This document shows, in pieces, positions 47,380-60,110 of a stretch of DNA of 64,000 nt; within the stretch, counting starts at the first letter, position 1; each line of letters opens with the position of its first letter. The notes beneath the pieces are model-generated. The model saw only the letters and a program-made list of their open reading frames with translations, was not told where the DNA came from and did no database searches. Position numbers and translations under genes: made by a program. Source of the stretch: Icerya purchasi (Eukaryota > Arthropoda > Insecta > Hemiptera > Monophlebidae); contig CM077116.1 in the NCBI GenBank assembly GCA_039619475.1, positions 16,489,443 to 16,553,442 of the forward strand, in the 5' to 3' direction.

Positions 47380-47990
47380 GTGGCTAGCCAATATCTTGGA
47401 TTTACTGTTAAATATAAATAAAACCAATGCTTCTAAAAATAAAAACAAAAAAAAAATCACTACTTGCACGGCTGAAGACGAAATAATTGAACAAGTAACT
47501 ACTTTTAACTATCTGAAAGCCCTGTAAAAACGGAAAGAGAAGTGCGATCAAAAACCAAACTCGAGTAGTCTTTATGTCAGTGAAAGGAAATTCTTCACAG
47601 GTACTAAATGAGTCTATATTTATAAAGCATGGGCTCTCAACAAAGTATTGGGGTCCAAATTAGACGTGTTCAAAATATTCCTTTACAGAAAAGTACTCAG
47701 GTTATCTCGGACGCAGAAAGCAACCAATACGGAGGAAGAAAAAAAAAGTATGTTGGCGCCAATTAAGGAGTGCAAGATGAGCTATCTACGACATGTTATG
47801 AAAGGCGACATTCTCAGGGGAAAATCTGTAAGAAGTGATCACCAGGAGAAGGCGGAACTCATGGTCGGAAGGGGTACGAAGCGACCCTTCAGGACAGCAA
47901 TGTATAAATCAAGTGGATCACAGTGTGGGCATAAAAAGAAGAAGAGAAGTAATAATATATATGTATGTGTATATACTTACCATTTTCTGC
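47380..47990 (+). pseudogene. RTE-like LINE C-terminal fragment
   Basis: Plus-strand blocks in changing frames follow the C-terminal half of an RTE-type (CFDP2-like) reverse transcriptase: LLNINKTNASKN (about 47405), AEDEIIEQVTTFNYLKAL (about 47472) and KAWALNKVLGSKLDVFKIFL (about 47629-47690). The same frame continues as RKVLRLSRTQKATNTEEEK and ECKMSYLRHVMKGDI to about 47815. Family members usually read YRRMLRISW, KVTNEEVL and LGHIMRG here, so the order and spacing agree. Several frameshifts and stops make it inactive. Confidence 0.75.
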
Positions 47991-48559
47991 ATAGTACAGG
48001 GAGAAACAGAAAAATATAAATTAATTTGGCTTCCATAAAATAATTCGATAATCGTAAGTACCGATTTGAAAATATCAAAACGGTCGTTTTATTCGCGGTG
48101 TTAATTTTTCATTGACGTATTCGGAATGATTAGCTGCGATGGAAGACATTCAAATAAGATGTGCTGCGCGTGTCATGTATAAAAAGGGAAAAGGGCAGAA
48201 CGAAGAAAATATAAGCAAGAAGCAGGGAAAAACGAAGAGGAATGTAAACTTTTTCCAAAGCACAGACTACAGATTGCAGAGAGAGTTAAACGCGCAAAGA
48301 AGTGAATGGGCAGATAAGAATCAGGGTTTGAAAATAAAAAGGAGTAACAGTTATACCATAATTTAAAATGCGTGTTTGCGGAAGAAATGTAATATTGTGT
48401 AGGTCAAAACGCTGAAATAAATCTTCCGGAAGAAAAACATAAATGGGCCAGTAGATCTGCTAAGTCGTTGTCTTCAATTTCAGAGTATCCGATTTTTTTT
48501 TTTTTAAACAGAGTGACAAAGGAAATGATTATAGCAAACGTATGAAAAGGGTTACATAA
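47991..48559. other. no gene recognised
   Basis: A lysine/arginine-rich frame (48139-48366) has no recognisable domain. Poly-T at 48495-48505 may be the tail of the minus-strand LINE piece that follows. Confidence 0.35.
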
Positions 48560-49200
48560 TCAATAGGAAAATAAAGAGAATGGCACGTAAAATAACAGTA
48601 AACTTAGTCTGGAGAATTGAGCAGAAGGAAATTCACAGGATTCAAAATAGGTAGAAAAAAAGACAGAAAAATACCAAACCAACATTGGGCCTTTTAGGAC
48701 CGTCAGTAAAAATGGTAAAGTATCTGGGGAGAGAAAGAGTGATGTAGGTTTTGATGGCATAGTTGTAAAATATCAATTAATAGGACAAAGGAACAGAAAA
48801 TTTGAAGAAAAACTATGGCCGCTTATCTTGGGTAACAGTGTATGGTGAAAATTGAAGGAGACGGACCTAGATTTCGAATTTATTGTTTGGAAAAAGCGCC
48901 AATTATGATAAATAGAAGCAAAAAAAAGAACAAGAGTGAATGAGGAAATAGATAAACGTTTAATAAGAAAACGGAAGCCTACACAAGATCTTCGAATGAA
49001 AAGAGGAGAAGTGTAACATTCCTCATGTGGATCAGAGATCTGATCGAACTGCACGGTAATGGCGGAGACAGATGTTCGAAACACGATTAAGCTTGGCCAG
49101 GATCTGAAAGACTTTTCATAAGTAAAACAATCGTAGTCGAAAATAGAACGGATGAAGAATTTGTAAAACGTGAACAAAATGTTTTAGATACAAGAAGCAA
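48560..49200 (-). pseudogene. Family A LINE fragment with RNase H start
   Basis: On the minus strand the frame 49177-48773 carries an inter-domain region of the family (with FDQISDPHEECYTSPLF). After a frameshift, FTDGPKRPNVG at about 48712-48680 marks the beginning of RNase H and its first catalytic aspartate; the 14957 copy reads YTDGSKRSN at this place. The remainder of RNase H and the C-terminus are too decayed to read. It is a separate fragment from the copy at 50020-51720, which has its own RNase H. Confidence 0.65.
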
Positions 49201-50019
49201 TTATAATAATTTTACTTACTGTAAACTGCTAAATAATAACTAAATAAATAAATAAACGATTGTCCAAATGTTGCAGTTACTAACTGTTATAATTATGTTA
49301 AAAACGAATTTTCGTTTACAATTTGCACATATTTGTATAACATTAATTATTTGCAAATAAATATAAATTAAATTCACTAACAACTTCTAAAAAACTTTTT
49401 TAAAATTAAAAAAATTAACTATAAAACACATTTTAATCTTCTCGTCCGACCGGTTTGTTTTATATAATTTTTTAGTAATGATTTCGGGATAAATCATTCA
49501 ACAGCTGCGCAAATGAAAACCAACGAATAGTATATAATAATAATATAATCGCAAACAAATTCGCAAGGATTTAATTTTGAAAACTATAAACAAATCGAAA
49601 GAATGCAGGAAAAAAATAATATAACGTCATCTTTTAAGCAGATTTTTGTAGGGTATGAAAGTAGTAAAAAGTTGCAAAAAGTGTATATAATAATTGCAAT
49701 ATGGAAAACTATATTGGACCGAACATAATATGTATCATTTATAAAAGAAATAATCAAAAATAGTAACGGCAAAAGAATACGCTACAGTGAAAAACCGTTA
49801 TACAATATGGAAAATTAAAACAGCGAAAAAACATTTTGCATTAAAAAATGAACAATTTAAAAATTGAAATTATAATAAATAATTTATACGAATGCGGCAA
49901 AGAAAGAGAAATATCGAACACACTTTACCGTTCGGTTATGTAAAATACATAATAAAAAACAAATGAAATTTATAAAAAAAACTTTTGCGACATTAGTTTC
50001 TCTTCATCCTTAAAACGAA
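49201..50019. other. AT-rich spacer
   Basis: Very AT-rich, with no motif or repeat of note. Confidence 0.45.
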
Positions 50020-51720
50020 AACAAAAGAAAAATGTTTAGAAAGAAGAAGGATAGACAAATCGCTATAGCTTAGAATAATGGTTTTTGTAAGGAAATTTAT
50101 GCTAGTAATTGAGGATTTAGTAAGAAATCGACCGTTATGTACAGCAGATCGGACAAGTGCATCAGCCTGTTCGTTGCTCCACATGACCAGAGGGACTCAC
50201 AAGAAATCAATATGGACAGCACGACAGGAAGAAAATTAGGAGATTAATGTTCGAATAAAGAAAACAATGGATTATCTACCGACGGCGGAGGGAGAGGAGA
50301 AGTAATGGATAGAAGAACACTTTTATCGTCAGAAAAATTAGAAAATTATCAGTGTAACTGGAAGAAGAAATATGAATGACAGCACTGAAAAAGCGCTAGA
50401 GATTCAACGCAAAAAATAAAGCGGAAAAAAGGTAATTTAACGGATTCAAAATGATCACAGTAAAGACTGCGCCCATTCCCTCCGGACTCTTAAAATCGTC
50501 GGTGTAAATGCGAGAGTGCCAAAATTAACCATAAAGTTAAACTCACTGATGACAGTCGGATCAGAAGAAAACTTATGGGAGGCGGAAGAAAGACCAAGCT
50601 AAGAGAGTGAAGGAAATTTGTATAAAAGTAAAAATAAAATACGGGGACTTCTTGAAGGAAATCATATAAGGAAAAAGCCGATGAAAGCAAAAGGCTATAT
50701 GAGCGAGAATAAGGACTTTCGGAGTGAAGAATTGCCAGTTTTAGAGAAGAAAAATGTAAGAATGGATGAGTTTGTAAAAGGAGAATGGGAGACGTTTAAT
50801 TAGGAATCGATTTCCTAGATAAGACCTGCGAAGGAACAATTGAACTGAATTAGTTTCGGAAAAGATTATTGAGCACGAAGTAGACATTAAAGTTCCAAGG
50901 CATAAGCGGAGCTACACATTTTGGATGTGATCAAGTTTCAAGAGGACAAGTTTCGATGCATTAGCATACGAGAAAGAGCAATAATCTAATTTTGATAGGA
51001 TAAAACAGATTTATACAACTTAATGAGGACTAAAAGATCAACCACTTTTTGCTCGGAAAGGGCATCCTAAGGAAGCTTAATCTTTTAAAGATGCGAGAAG
51101 TGAAGATCGTTTATATGATCGTGAAAGGAAAAGCGGCTATTTAAAATAACCCCAAGGTATCGAAGAGACCAGTGGAATAGGACTATTATTTAAAAACAAA
51201 TTTATGAAGCGCTAAGTTCGTCATTAGCTACTGAAGTGTTGTTAGCGGTCAAATAGAAGAGAATATGATCTGCAAAGAAAATAGAGGAGGATTTTAAAGG
51301 AAATTGAGCAACGTAAGAATGTAAACATTAAACAAAGTAGGTCTAAGACGAGAGCCATGAGGAAGCCCCCGAAACGTCTTTCTTGAGGATAAGAAAAAAG
51401 GAAGTGGATAGATGAATAGTTCCAATTGCAAAGAAGTTAAAATTAAGTAAAAGGAAATAAGGAAGAATTTTAACGGAGAGCGTCTTATTTAAGAATGGCG
51501 GAAGATTGACATTATTAAATGCGTTGGAAAGATCAATAAAGGTAAATTTTTTATCAATGAAGGATTTATAAATATCGGATAGAAAATACCTAATTGCATT
51601 AGGCTAAGCACATAGTGACGTGTCGAAGAGAGCTGTAATACTAACAAACGAGCAAAGCGAAAATGAATATAGAGAGTCGATGACAGAGTATCAACAGATA
51701 GTGACGTCTCGAACGGAGCG
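50020..51720 (-). pseudogene. Family A LINE, reverse transcriptase to RNase H
   Basis: Reading down the minus strand: YKSFIDKKFTFIDLSNAFNN at about 51580-51523 (palm motif with catalytic aspartate) and RKTFRGLPHGSRLRPTLFNV at about 51392-51330 (GLPQGS block). A long decayed connection follows. IYTDDFKSPEGMGAVF at about 50510-50465 (RNase H start, second residue of TDG changed to D) comes next, and WSNEQADALVRSAVHNG at about 50182-50130 (RNase H end). The order and wording match the plus-strand copies at 4390 and 12150. Stops and frameshifts are frequent, and the YADD box could not be read. Inactive. Confidence 0.75.
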
Positions 51721-53866
51721 AAGAACGATAAACCGGTTCGGACAACGCACTAGTATATTCGGCCGGTCGATATAAATTAAAAATGGATATTATTTTGGTC
51801 GAAAATTCTGCCCTAAAAATATTCTATTTAACGAAAAATCAGGAAAGTGCAAGAAAATGTAATGGGCACGAAATAAATAGAAGTGGAAATATATTCATGA
51901 CGAATTTCACCATTTATATATGTACATATATGGAGAATTAAGAAGACAACCGCAAAAATTTTATTCATATTTCGCGATGAATATTTCAACTTCTGATCAT
52001 ATTTTACGAAATATTCAATCAAAGTTAACAGCCAGGTGGACAAACTTTTTTTTCGTTGCTAAATTTAAAGTTCATATATTATAAAATATTATGTCAAATG
52101 TATAAAAGATCTTATGAAAAAATAAACATGATTGCTTCTAAGAAATAAATATTACGGTAACTATAGAAATAAAAAATTTAATTTTAAAACTAGCCGTTTT
52201 TGTTTCTAAATCATTTGACACAATAAAAAATGTTTCAATATAGAAATTGCGTTAAATTGTCCATTTAGAATTTGCAATTAGAAAATATTTATACAAACAT
52301 TTAAATCAAATGTTAATACGTTCACTTATTTGTAGATATCATTTCATTAGTTATTTCATCCCAGAGTTTATTCAAAATAAAACGGTCATAGTGATCATTT
52401 TGTAGATCCAAAACTGGTTTTCGAACGAAAAAACACTACTAATAAGTAATTCTTTATTCATTTCAATATAAATTTAGTAAAAAAAATTTGAAAATTTGAA
52501 AATAATTTAAGATCACGGCTATTAATTTTTCTTTAAAGCTAGAAAAAGCTGATCTGTACGCAAATATTACAGAAAGTATATTTCATGGTTTTCTGGAAGA
52601 TGAATAAGCCGAGATCCAATAAAAATAATTACCAAAAATACGTACCCGGTTATTTACCGGACGCGTGGGAATTTTTTCCAGTCAGAGAACGCGACAGCGT
52701 GTCGCAGTATGCTAGAACTGATAATCCAGTTGCGGTATGTGGGGAAAGAACGGAAGGGAATGAAAATAGCGGCGACAACAAATTAGTTTGAATTCTCTAC
52801 GTTGCTCGTTGATGATGGATATGTCGCGATCATCTTTGACGTTCCACTATATTCACTTCCATAACAAGCCATGATTTTAATTTCGTCGCTTTACTCTTAG
52901 CTTTTATCGCAGCTCTCTTCGACGAACCACTATGTGCTTAGCCTTACAGTAACAAGCGCCCAATATGGAACTCAAACATATTACGGAGAAAGAGATGGGT
53001 GTATTCTCCAACCACCAGACAGGACGCATATTCAACATTTGAGTCTTCGTGTGGTCATTTCAATGGAGTCATCAAACAAAAATGAACGCAGTAAAATGCT
53101 AATTATAAAAATTAATTCTGAGTTTTAATTTTATTTGTTAAAAAATATTTTTAACTTCATTCATCGCGATGTTTGACAGACAAGTACGAGTGCGAATAAA
53201 CTAAATGTTAAAAATAATCTCGCATATATCTCTTCTACGTAGTCTTTGCAGAGCATGGTTGATGTTCCGTTCCAATATATACTAGTGTTTCTGCTTTCCA
53301 CTGAGCCACATCAGTCATCGAAATGCGCACGAGTAAGAATTTAATGTTGCAAAATATTAGCATCAAGTCCCAGATAGCCAACTTAAGGATACCTTTTTTT
53401 TTTTATTTCCTTTTTTAGCTCTTGCTTCTTTTTATTTACGAAAGGCACTTTGTCGCTTGCAAATAGGGCACACGTCAATTTTACATGAAAATACGTTTCC
53501 TTCAACCAATTGCTTCTTTTGCTCAACAATGATCCTACTTAAAACTGAATGCATCTCCATCAGTATTCCGCTTTTATTCGCACTGTCTCCCTGCTTCCCC
53601 ACTTAACTGCAAAGATTTTAGCAGACCAACCGGAACAGGTGCGAATAATAAAAACGGATAGATTAGTGCAGCTTTTATAACATTTAGTAACGAGTCAGTT
53701 TTTATAATTAGCGAATAGCTCTCTAAAAAAAAAAGTAAAAAAACAAGAACAAGATATACCACATGTTATGATAGTTTCAGTAGTTACAGGCAATGCGCGG
53801 GGCCGTGCAATAGCGTAGAGAAAAAGTTTTAAAAGTAGATATTATGATTTTCATTCCTTTTCATTC
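51721..53866. other. no confident gene
   Basis: A 68-codon plus frame with ATG at 52585 (52585-52791) is somewhat GC-richer than its surroundings and hydrophilic, but has no recognisable domain. Everything else is AT-rich with T runs near 53397-53408. Confidence 0.35.
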
Positions 53867-54328
53867 TCAAATCCCAATTCCTTTTATCTCTCTATTCGAC
53901 CTAATTTCCCACATCGCTGGTTTCTCAGTTTTTCCTCTTTGCGGCGTTCAAATCTTTCCATAATCTGTCGTCTTCGCTTTGGACACAGTTTGCTTCCTGC
54001 ATCTTTTTTCCGCTTATTCCTTGTTTCTTCTCCACTCTACTCTTTTACACTCTCCTATTCCCAACTTTATAGATAACGCCAAGTCACATGTTACTTGAAT
54101 GCCCATCGCTTCCGAACGTTCCTCCTTCTACTTCTCGCACTTGCTTATCGTTCTTCCAACTGTTTATTGTGCGTTTTTTTCTTTCTCCTTACCTTCTCCT
54201 TCGGTTATTCCGGCTAAATACCGCCTCTTCCCCTTTTCCTAATTCTTAAACCATTGTCCATTTTAATAATCCTCCTCCTCCTCCTCCTCCTCCTCCTCCT
54301 CCTCCTCCTCCAAAAAAAAAAAAAAAAA
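53867..54328 (+). pseudogene. Family A LINE 3' end with (CCT)n and poly-A tail
   Basis: A plus frame reads ICRLRFGHSLLPASFFRL at about 53963-54018, the conserved C-terminal block of the family. A decayed cysteine/histidine stretch (with a HMLLECPS-like phrase near 54090) and the usual pyrimidine-rich end follow. The element ends in about thirteen CCT units (54271-54311) and a poly-A run (54312-54328). It is strongly 5'-truncated. Confidence 0.75.
54271..54311. repeat. (CCT)n microsatellite
   Basis: An uninterrupted CCT run immediately before the LINE poly-A tail. Confidence 0.95.
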
Positions 54329-54436
54329 GATGAAAATGTTTTAATAAATTTATTAACAGGAATGCCGGTGCAATGAACAAAAAATTAAAACATTCGGATC
54401 ATGGATCTTTATAAAAAAATGATTACGAAAGTTTAC

Positions 54437-54531
54437 CTGATATTATAAGTTATGTATTTTTAAACCTTAAATTACGTTACAAAGTTATAGTTTTAATTTA
54501 AGGTTTAAAAATACATAACTTATAATATCAG
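54437..54531. repeat. perfect hairpin, 38-bp arms
   Basis: The arm at 54437-54474 (ctgatattataagttatgta...) is the exact reverse complement of 54494-54531, with a 19-nt loop. There is no mismatch or bulge. AT-rich and without coding capacity. It may be a small foldback element, a recently formed palindrome or a small-RNA precursor. Confidence 0.95.
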
Positions 54532-55495
54532 TGAAACAAACGTTTACAGGAAGAAATAATACATACGAAAGTTTAATTGACACGTAACACAAACATCATA
54601 AATTGCATCGAATTAACACAATATTACATCACATTGTGATTAGCAAAAATGAAACCGCTACTACGCGGTAATGGGTGCTGTGGTTGAATTGTAAATTTAG
54701 TTACTTGAATTAATTAATACCATTGAGTGCTTCACTGGAGGGATAGGTTAGTCCATAGGTGATTATAATATATCACTCGGTCAGTAACATACAATTAACA
54801 TATGGTTCAGACTGTATAGTGTAAAAAAAAAAAAAAAAAAACACGGTTTATGTCACACCATGATGATGTAGTTTGTACTAAGAATATGTCGGTGTTGTTT
54901 TTTTAGAAATATTATCATTATATAATTGTAATTTCTGCGTGGTGTTACCGATTTACATTTCTAACAGATTCATGCGGAATAGACCTTTGTCTTCCAAAGC
55001 CAAAATTATATCCATATACAATTTCACCGTTTTCGAAATCATCATCTGCGTGTAACTCTACAACAGCGTGCTGTGCATTCAAGTGCGTTGTGTAAAAAGT
55101 GTGAATATAAATATATTTCATTACGAAACGAAGATGCCTTTATCTATTTCCAAAGGTATTATTTTTTACACCAATCTTACTTTTTAATAAATCCTTAAAT
55201 TACAATGATCACTTAGACATTGGTCGCTTCTGTTTTAAAATTGTTCGTTTCATAGAATTTTCTCGAAGATAAAACCGCTCGACCAATCGATTATCGTTAG
55301 AGCCAAATTCGGGAACCCAATTACATACATATGTGTGGATATAACATCAAATTTTTGTTCATATTATAAGATTATATCTGTAATTTAACGAAGCTATCAG
55401 AGCTAAATAATTATTATAATTATAAGTAATTTATATATATATATATATAACGTAAGATAGATTAAGTATTAGTAATTATTATAAATATTCATGGC
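54532..55495. other. no gene recognised
   Basis: AT-rich DNA with a poly-A run at 54823-54841 and an AT repeat at about 55429-55449. Confidence 0.45.
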
Positions 55496-55542
55496 TAATA
55501 ATAATAATAATAATAATCAAATCAAATCAAATCAAATCAAAT
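55496..55542. repeat. (TAA)n then (TCAAA)n, LINE 3' tail
   Basis: About seven TAA units (55496-55517) run into five TCAAA units (to 55542). On the minus strand these are the 3' tail of the LINE that follows. Confidence 0.85.
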
Positions 55543-56793
55543 CTCTTTATTACTATTATTATTGATTACAATGCCCATCTATGCGCATATGTGCGCGAGC
55601 GATGGAATTTTATTTAAATAATAAAAATTTCTCAAAAAACAAATAAAAATATAAAAGAAAGAAAAAGAATGCGAACATAAGTACATACGGGAACCTCAGT
55701 ATCTAAATATGATTATAGAAAAAATAAATTAAAGTTAAATACATAAAAAATATTATGCAAAGAATGAACATAATAGATGCGATAAACGGGCTTAATGGAA
55801 TTGAAACATAGTGTCTATAAGGACAACTGACTAATTGCTTATGGAATCATGCAGGTATGTTATTAGGTATTGACGTAGTAGGTGAGAGGGATATGGAAAA
55901 GATTTTAAATGAGGTGGTAACAGATTGAATTTACTTGGGGCCTGATAAATAATCTGCATTCTCCTATGATATTTTTTATATGCTGGTACGCTTGCATATA
56001 ATTTATTGGACGTTCTGGTAATACCTTCCCTGAACGAAATGTTGAATCTATTTTTACACTTATGGACAAACAAGAGGATTAAAAGATCATACATTGTTTT
56101 TTTTAAATCTAGTATATGATTTTCGAACCCAATTGTGTTTTTTGGGGTAATAGCTTTTATTACCGATTTTTGTAAAATTTTTATTCTGTTAACGTGATAA
56201 GATGCAGCTCCCCCCCCCCAGAAAATTACACCGTAAGTCAATACTGGCTGATAAAGCGCTAAATAAATCCGAACTAAATACTGTGATGGAAAACATTTCG
56301 ATATATAATAAAACAAATAATTAAGCTTTCTCAATTTTTGGGAAACAAACACAATATGTGATGACCAATTTAATCTAGTATCAAACATAATCCCAAGATA
56401 TTTAATTTCTGGAACATTTTCGATTTCATTATTATTAGCTAAGAAAAGTTTAAAGTTGTTCAATAGCGGATAAGAACACATGCTATATATGACATATTTG
56501 GTTTTAGATAAATTTAAGATTAATCTGTTATTATTTAGCCATTTTTCAATTAAATTTATTCCATGTTGTGCCGACTTTTGTAAAATACCTGGGTCACGCG
56601 CACTCACTAGTAGTACTGTATCATCTGCATACACCAGTAGTTTCCCGATTGGTTTTAATAGACAAAGATCATTTATAAATATTAGAAATAAAAGTGGACC
56701 TAGAATACTGCCTTGGAGAACACCAATATTTTGTATTTGTTCTGAACTATAAACATTATTTATTTTAGCAACGTATCGTCTGTCCAGTAGATA
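55517..56793 (-). pseudogene. Family C LINE, reverse transcriptase 3' half
   Basis: A minus-strand frame is open from about 56793 to the stop at 55831 with no break, more than 300 codons. It begins YLLDRRYVAKINNVYS, then IGVLQGSILGPLLFLIFIND and VYADDTVLLV with the catalytic YADD (about 56634). NNNRLILNLSKTKYVIYS and EIKYLGIMFDTRLNWSSHI (thumb region) follow, then the C-terminal LTYGVIFWGG, YASVPAYKKYHRR and PSKFNLLPPHLKSF blocks typical of Jockey/CR1-type elements. The 3' untranslated part runs to the TCAAA tail at 55517. The fingers and first palm motif and the endonuclease are missing. The truncation point lies at the edge of the TAA repeat at 56796, so the copy cannot be autonomous. The unbroken frame suggests a fairly recent insertion. 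Confidence 0.88.
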
Positions 56794-56794
56794 A

Positions 56795-56795
<1 letters not shown>

Positions 56796-56831
<36 letters not shown>
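56796..56831. repeat. (AAT)n microsatellite
   Basis: Twelve AAT units separate the minus-strand LINE from the R4/Dong-like element. Confidence 0.95.
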
Positions 56832-56983
56832 CTCCTTAGGGACTCACAACTTGTGAGTATGGGTATCGTGCATCCAAGGTACCCTAGCTGTCCTCACCTT
56901 GTTTCATTAGTCTATAACCAGTCTTTGGGTGAAGCAACTTTCTACACCAAAATATAAAAGCAAATAATAAACCAACACACAAA

Positions 56984-57442
56984 ATGAAATCAGCAGATAA
57001 ACCAACAGATCAAAGAATAATAAAACCAGTAGAAGAGATCAATAGCATAGAAGGAAAGCTAGAAGAAACTTTAGAAAGCTATATAATAAAACGACATGGA
57101 ATGAGTCCTACTAGAAGAGAGAGACGCTCACAAAATTGCATGGAAATAAGTATACACTCGCAAATATTCAAATAATAAATAAAAAGCTTGAACAGTTCAT
57201 ACATCAGCATACCACCATAGAAGAAATACAAACACTAGAGTCTACTGCGCTGCTTCTAAAATCCTCGATTATAATCAACAGACACCACAAAAAGAAAACA
57301 TCAAAAGAATATAGGAAAACCAAAGTGCCAAATCAGGATTGCAAATAAAATAGAAACATTAAGAAAAAATATTGGAAATTTAACACAATACGTAATGGGA
57401 AGCAGGTCAAAAAATCTAACAAAACAAGTTAAAGCATTTTTC

Positions 57443-57473
<31 letters not shown>

Positions 57474-60110
57474 GGTCAATGTGCTGTGTGTAATTTCCGA
57501 TATTATTACAGCACATGGATCAGTGCGAGATTAGTATTTTAATAGGTTAGCCGCTCTAATATAGTGTAGCATATCCTGGGCCTATTTTGGTTCATTTTTC
57601 GTTTGACAATGCAACCGATAGCAAGTTGGAGATGCCTGCTAGAGGGGGAGATGTTCTTTCCAGCGAATAGTTGTGGGATATTGCCGTGTGCCCTATGTGG
57701 AGTCTAGTCAATGCTGCAAACTCTCATTAAAAGCTCCTAATGAATCATATATAGAAACTATTGATAATTCAAAGCAAAAATTAAGCGTGCAATCAACACG
57801 ACTAAGAAGATACAAAATATCACAAAAAGGAAAATACAAAACAGAATATTTCAAAATAATGAAAAAAATTTCTACCAATCACTATCCAAGAAAGTGGAAA
57901 CAAATAATCAGCTACCAAGCAAAGCGCAAATTACTGAATTCTAGCAAAAGCTATGGTCTCCCTCAGTACAAAATGAAGATGGCTAAAAAAGGAAGAAGAA
58001 CGATACAAGAGCTTACCAATCCAAACGAATATAACCATCTACGAAAATGAGCAATCAGAAATCATTAAAAATACACACAGTTAAAAAAGACCTGGAACGG
58101 ATCACAACTTTTGGTATAAAAAATTTACCGCCGTCCATAAAGCACTTACACATCAGATAAATCAAATCATTAAACACCCAGAAATATACCCCGATTTTCT
58201 CATCAAACCAAAAAGCCAAGAAATTTACCCAGCTAATTTCAGACCAATTACATATCTTGAAATAATAACAGCGTCCATAGCAAAGAAAATTGAAAACTTT
58301 ATCACACAACACAACATCCTAACAGAACAACAAAAAGGGTGCAAAAGAATTAGCCAAGGTTGCAAAGCACAACTTGTAATTGATAGCGTAATAATGAAGC
58401 AGATAGAAAAGGAACGCAAAAACGCAATATGCAGTTATATTGATTACAAAAAAGCCTTTGATAGTGTCCCACATGCATGGCTCCTAAAAATACTGGAAAT
58501 ATATCACATTAACCCAGTACTACATGACTTCCTCTCTCAAATAATGAAAAAATGGAAAACAACCAATAAATTTGACCACAGAAACCACCAATATCCAAAC
58601 GGAAATAATTAGTATAAAATGTAGAATATTTCAAGGTGACTCCCTCAGTGCTTTGTGGTTCTGCCTCAGTATAAACCCTCTATCAAATATATTAAATGAT
58701 TCAAAGTATTCGATTGACATAAAGCACAAAAACAATAACTACAAAATAAACTTCCTGATGTATGCGGATGACATTAAATTATACAACAGCTCTTCAACTC
58801 AAATGAATTCATTACTAAATATAGGGGAAACCATAAGCAATGATATAAAAATGGAATTTAGAATAGAAAAATGCAAAAGGCTACCATATATGGAAAGGAA
58901 AATGCTCTAAACACCAAGGAATAGAAAAACTCAATGAAGAAATGTTGGATAGCCTAAACATGTCAGAAACATACAAATATCTTGGTTTTTAACAAAATAC
59001 TACACTAAACCATACTAAAATCAATAAAAAAAATTAAAAGAAAAATTTAAAAAAAAATTACAAGCTGTAACTGAAACACACCTTAGTTCCAGAAATACAT
59101 TTAAGGCTATAAATACATTCGCAATTCCAGTCCTATCATATTCATTCGGAATAGTTAGGTGAACTCTAACCGATTTAGAAGAAACTAATGGATTGATATG
59201 AACAATATTTACAAATCAAAGAAATTCATGTATAGAACGAATAAATTTACCAAGAAAAGAAGAAGACAGAAGTCTAATAGACGTCGTCATAGAACTTTAT
59301 CAGAGCCAAATAAAAGGTCTTAAAAAATACTTTCACTCCAAAGATCACCCACTACACAAAGCAATAGTCGAAGCAGATAGAAATCTAACACCACTCAACC
59401 TCGCAAACAAAGAAGAAACAATAAACAGCATTAACACAATAGAGGAAAAGAAAGAAAAATGAATCAATAAAGCAATACACGGCAAACATACAAACATCAT
59501 GAATACCAAAGGAATCAGAAAAGATTTAACGTACAGCTGGCTAAAAAAGGGATAATTGTACCCGGAAACGGAAGGCTCTTCATACTCGCTATACTACAGG
59601 ATCAAGTAATATCAACAAAAAACCACCAAAAATACAAAATTAAAGATAAAAATATCCAAAACGATCAGTGTAAAAAATGTCACCGAACAAAGGAAACTAT
59701 AGAATATATAACAGAAGGTTATTGCCTGCTAGCAGCAACAGAGTATACAGACATAATAACGTAACAAAAATAATTCATCAAGCAATATCAAAAAAATATA
59801 ATTTAATAACCTATCAATCAGCCATATTATAAATATAACTCAAAAAAAAAATAACAATTAAACTATATTGGGATACAGCGATATTAACGGATCATACAGT
59901 TATTTATAGACCAGATATAATATTAATCAACCAGCAAACAAGAAATACATACTTAATAGATATCGCGGTTCCTAATGATAACAACGTAGAGAAGAAATAT
60001 AATGAACAAATAATTAAGTATACACAATTAGCAACAGAACTCAAGTAGATCTGTAAACAACAAAAAGTTATAGTAGTACCATTAATACTATCAATTACAG
60101 GAATAAAATT
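56984..60110 (+). pseudogene. R4/Dong-like polyprotein: N-terminus, reverse transcriptase, restriction-like endonuclease
   Basis: This protein normally nicks its target and primes reverse transcription there. N-terminal linker blocks include NLTQYVMGSRSKN (about 57375) and TIDNSKQKLSVQSTRLRRYK (about 57752). The reverse transcriptase starts with NFRPITYLEIITASIAKKIE (about 58230) and LTEQQKGCKRISQGCK. YIDYKKAFDSVPHAWLLKIL (about 58436) carries the first catalytic aspartate. IFQGDSLSALWFCLSINPLS follows at about 58627, then FLMYADDIKLY at about 58753. The C-terminal restriction-like endonuclease shows CKKCHRTKETIEYITEGY (about 59669-59725), RPDIILIN (about 59911) and YLIDIAVPNDNN (about 59949), the expected CCHC-like and D...K core. 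Wording is close to known R4/Dong proteins. Several frame changes and internal stops break it, and a foreign block lies at 57447-57715. Confidence 0.85.
57447..57715. other. unrelated segment inserted in the R4/Dong-like element
   Basis: The protein homology stops after KQVKAFF (about 57430-57446) and resumes near 57730. Between them are a (TA)13 run (57447-57473) and about 240 bases that are less A-rich than the element and not coding. It contains gggcctattttggttcattt, only weakly like a pol III B-box. It may be a small insertion, perhaps a MITE or SINE. Clear ends and a target duplication were not found. Confidence 0.5.
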
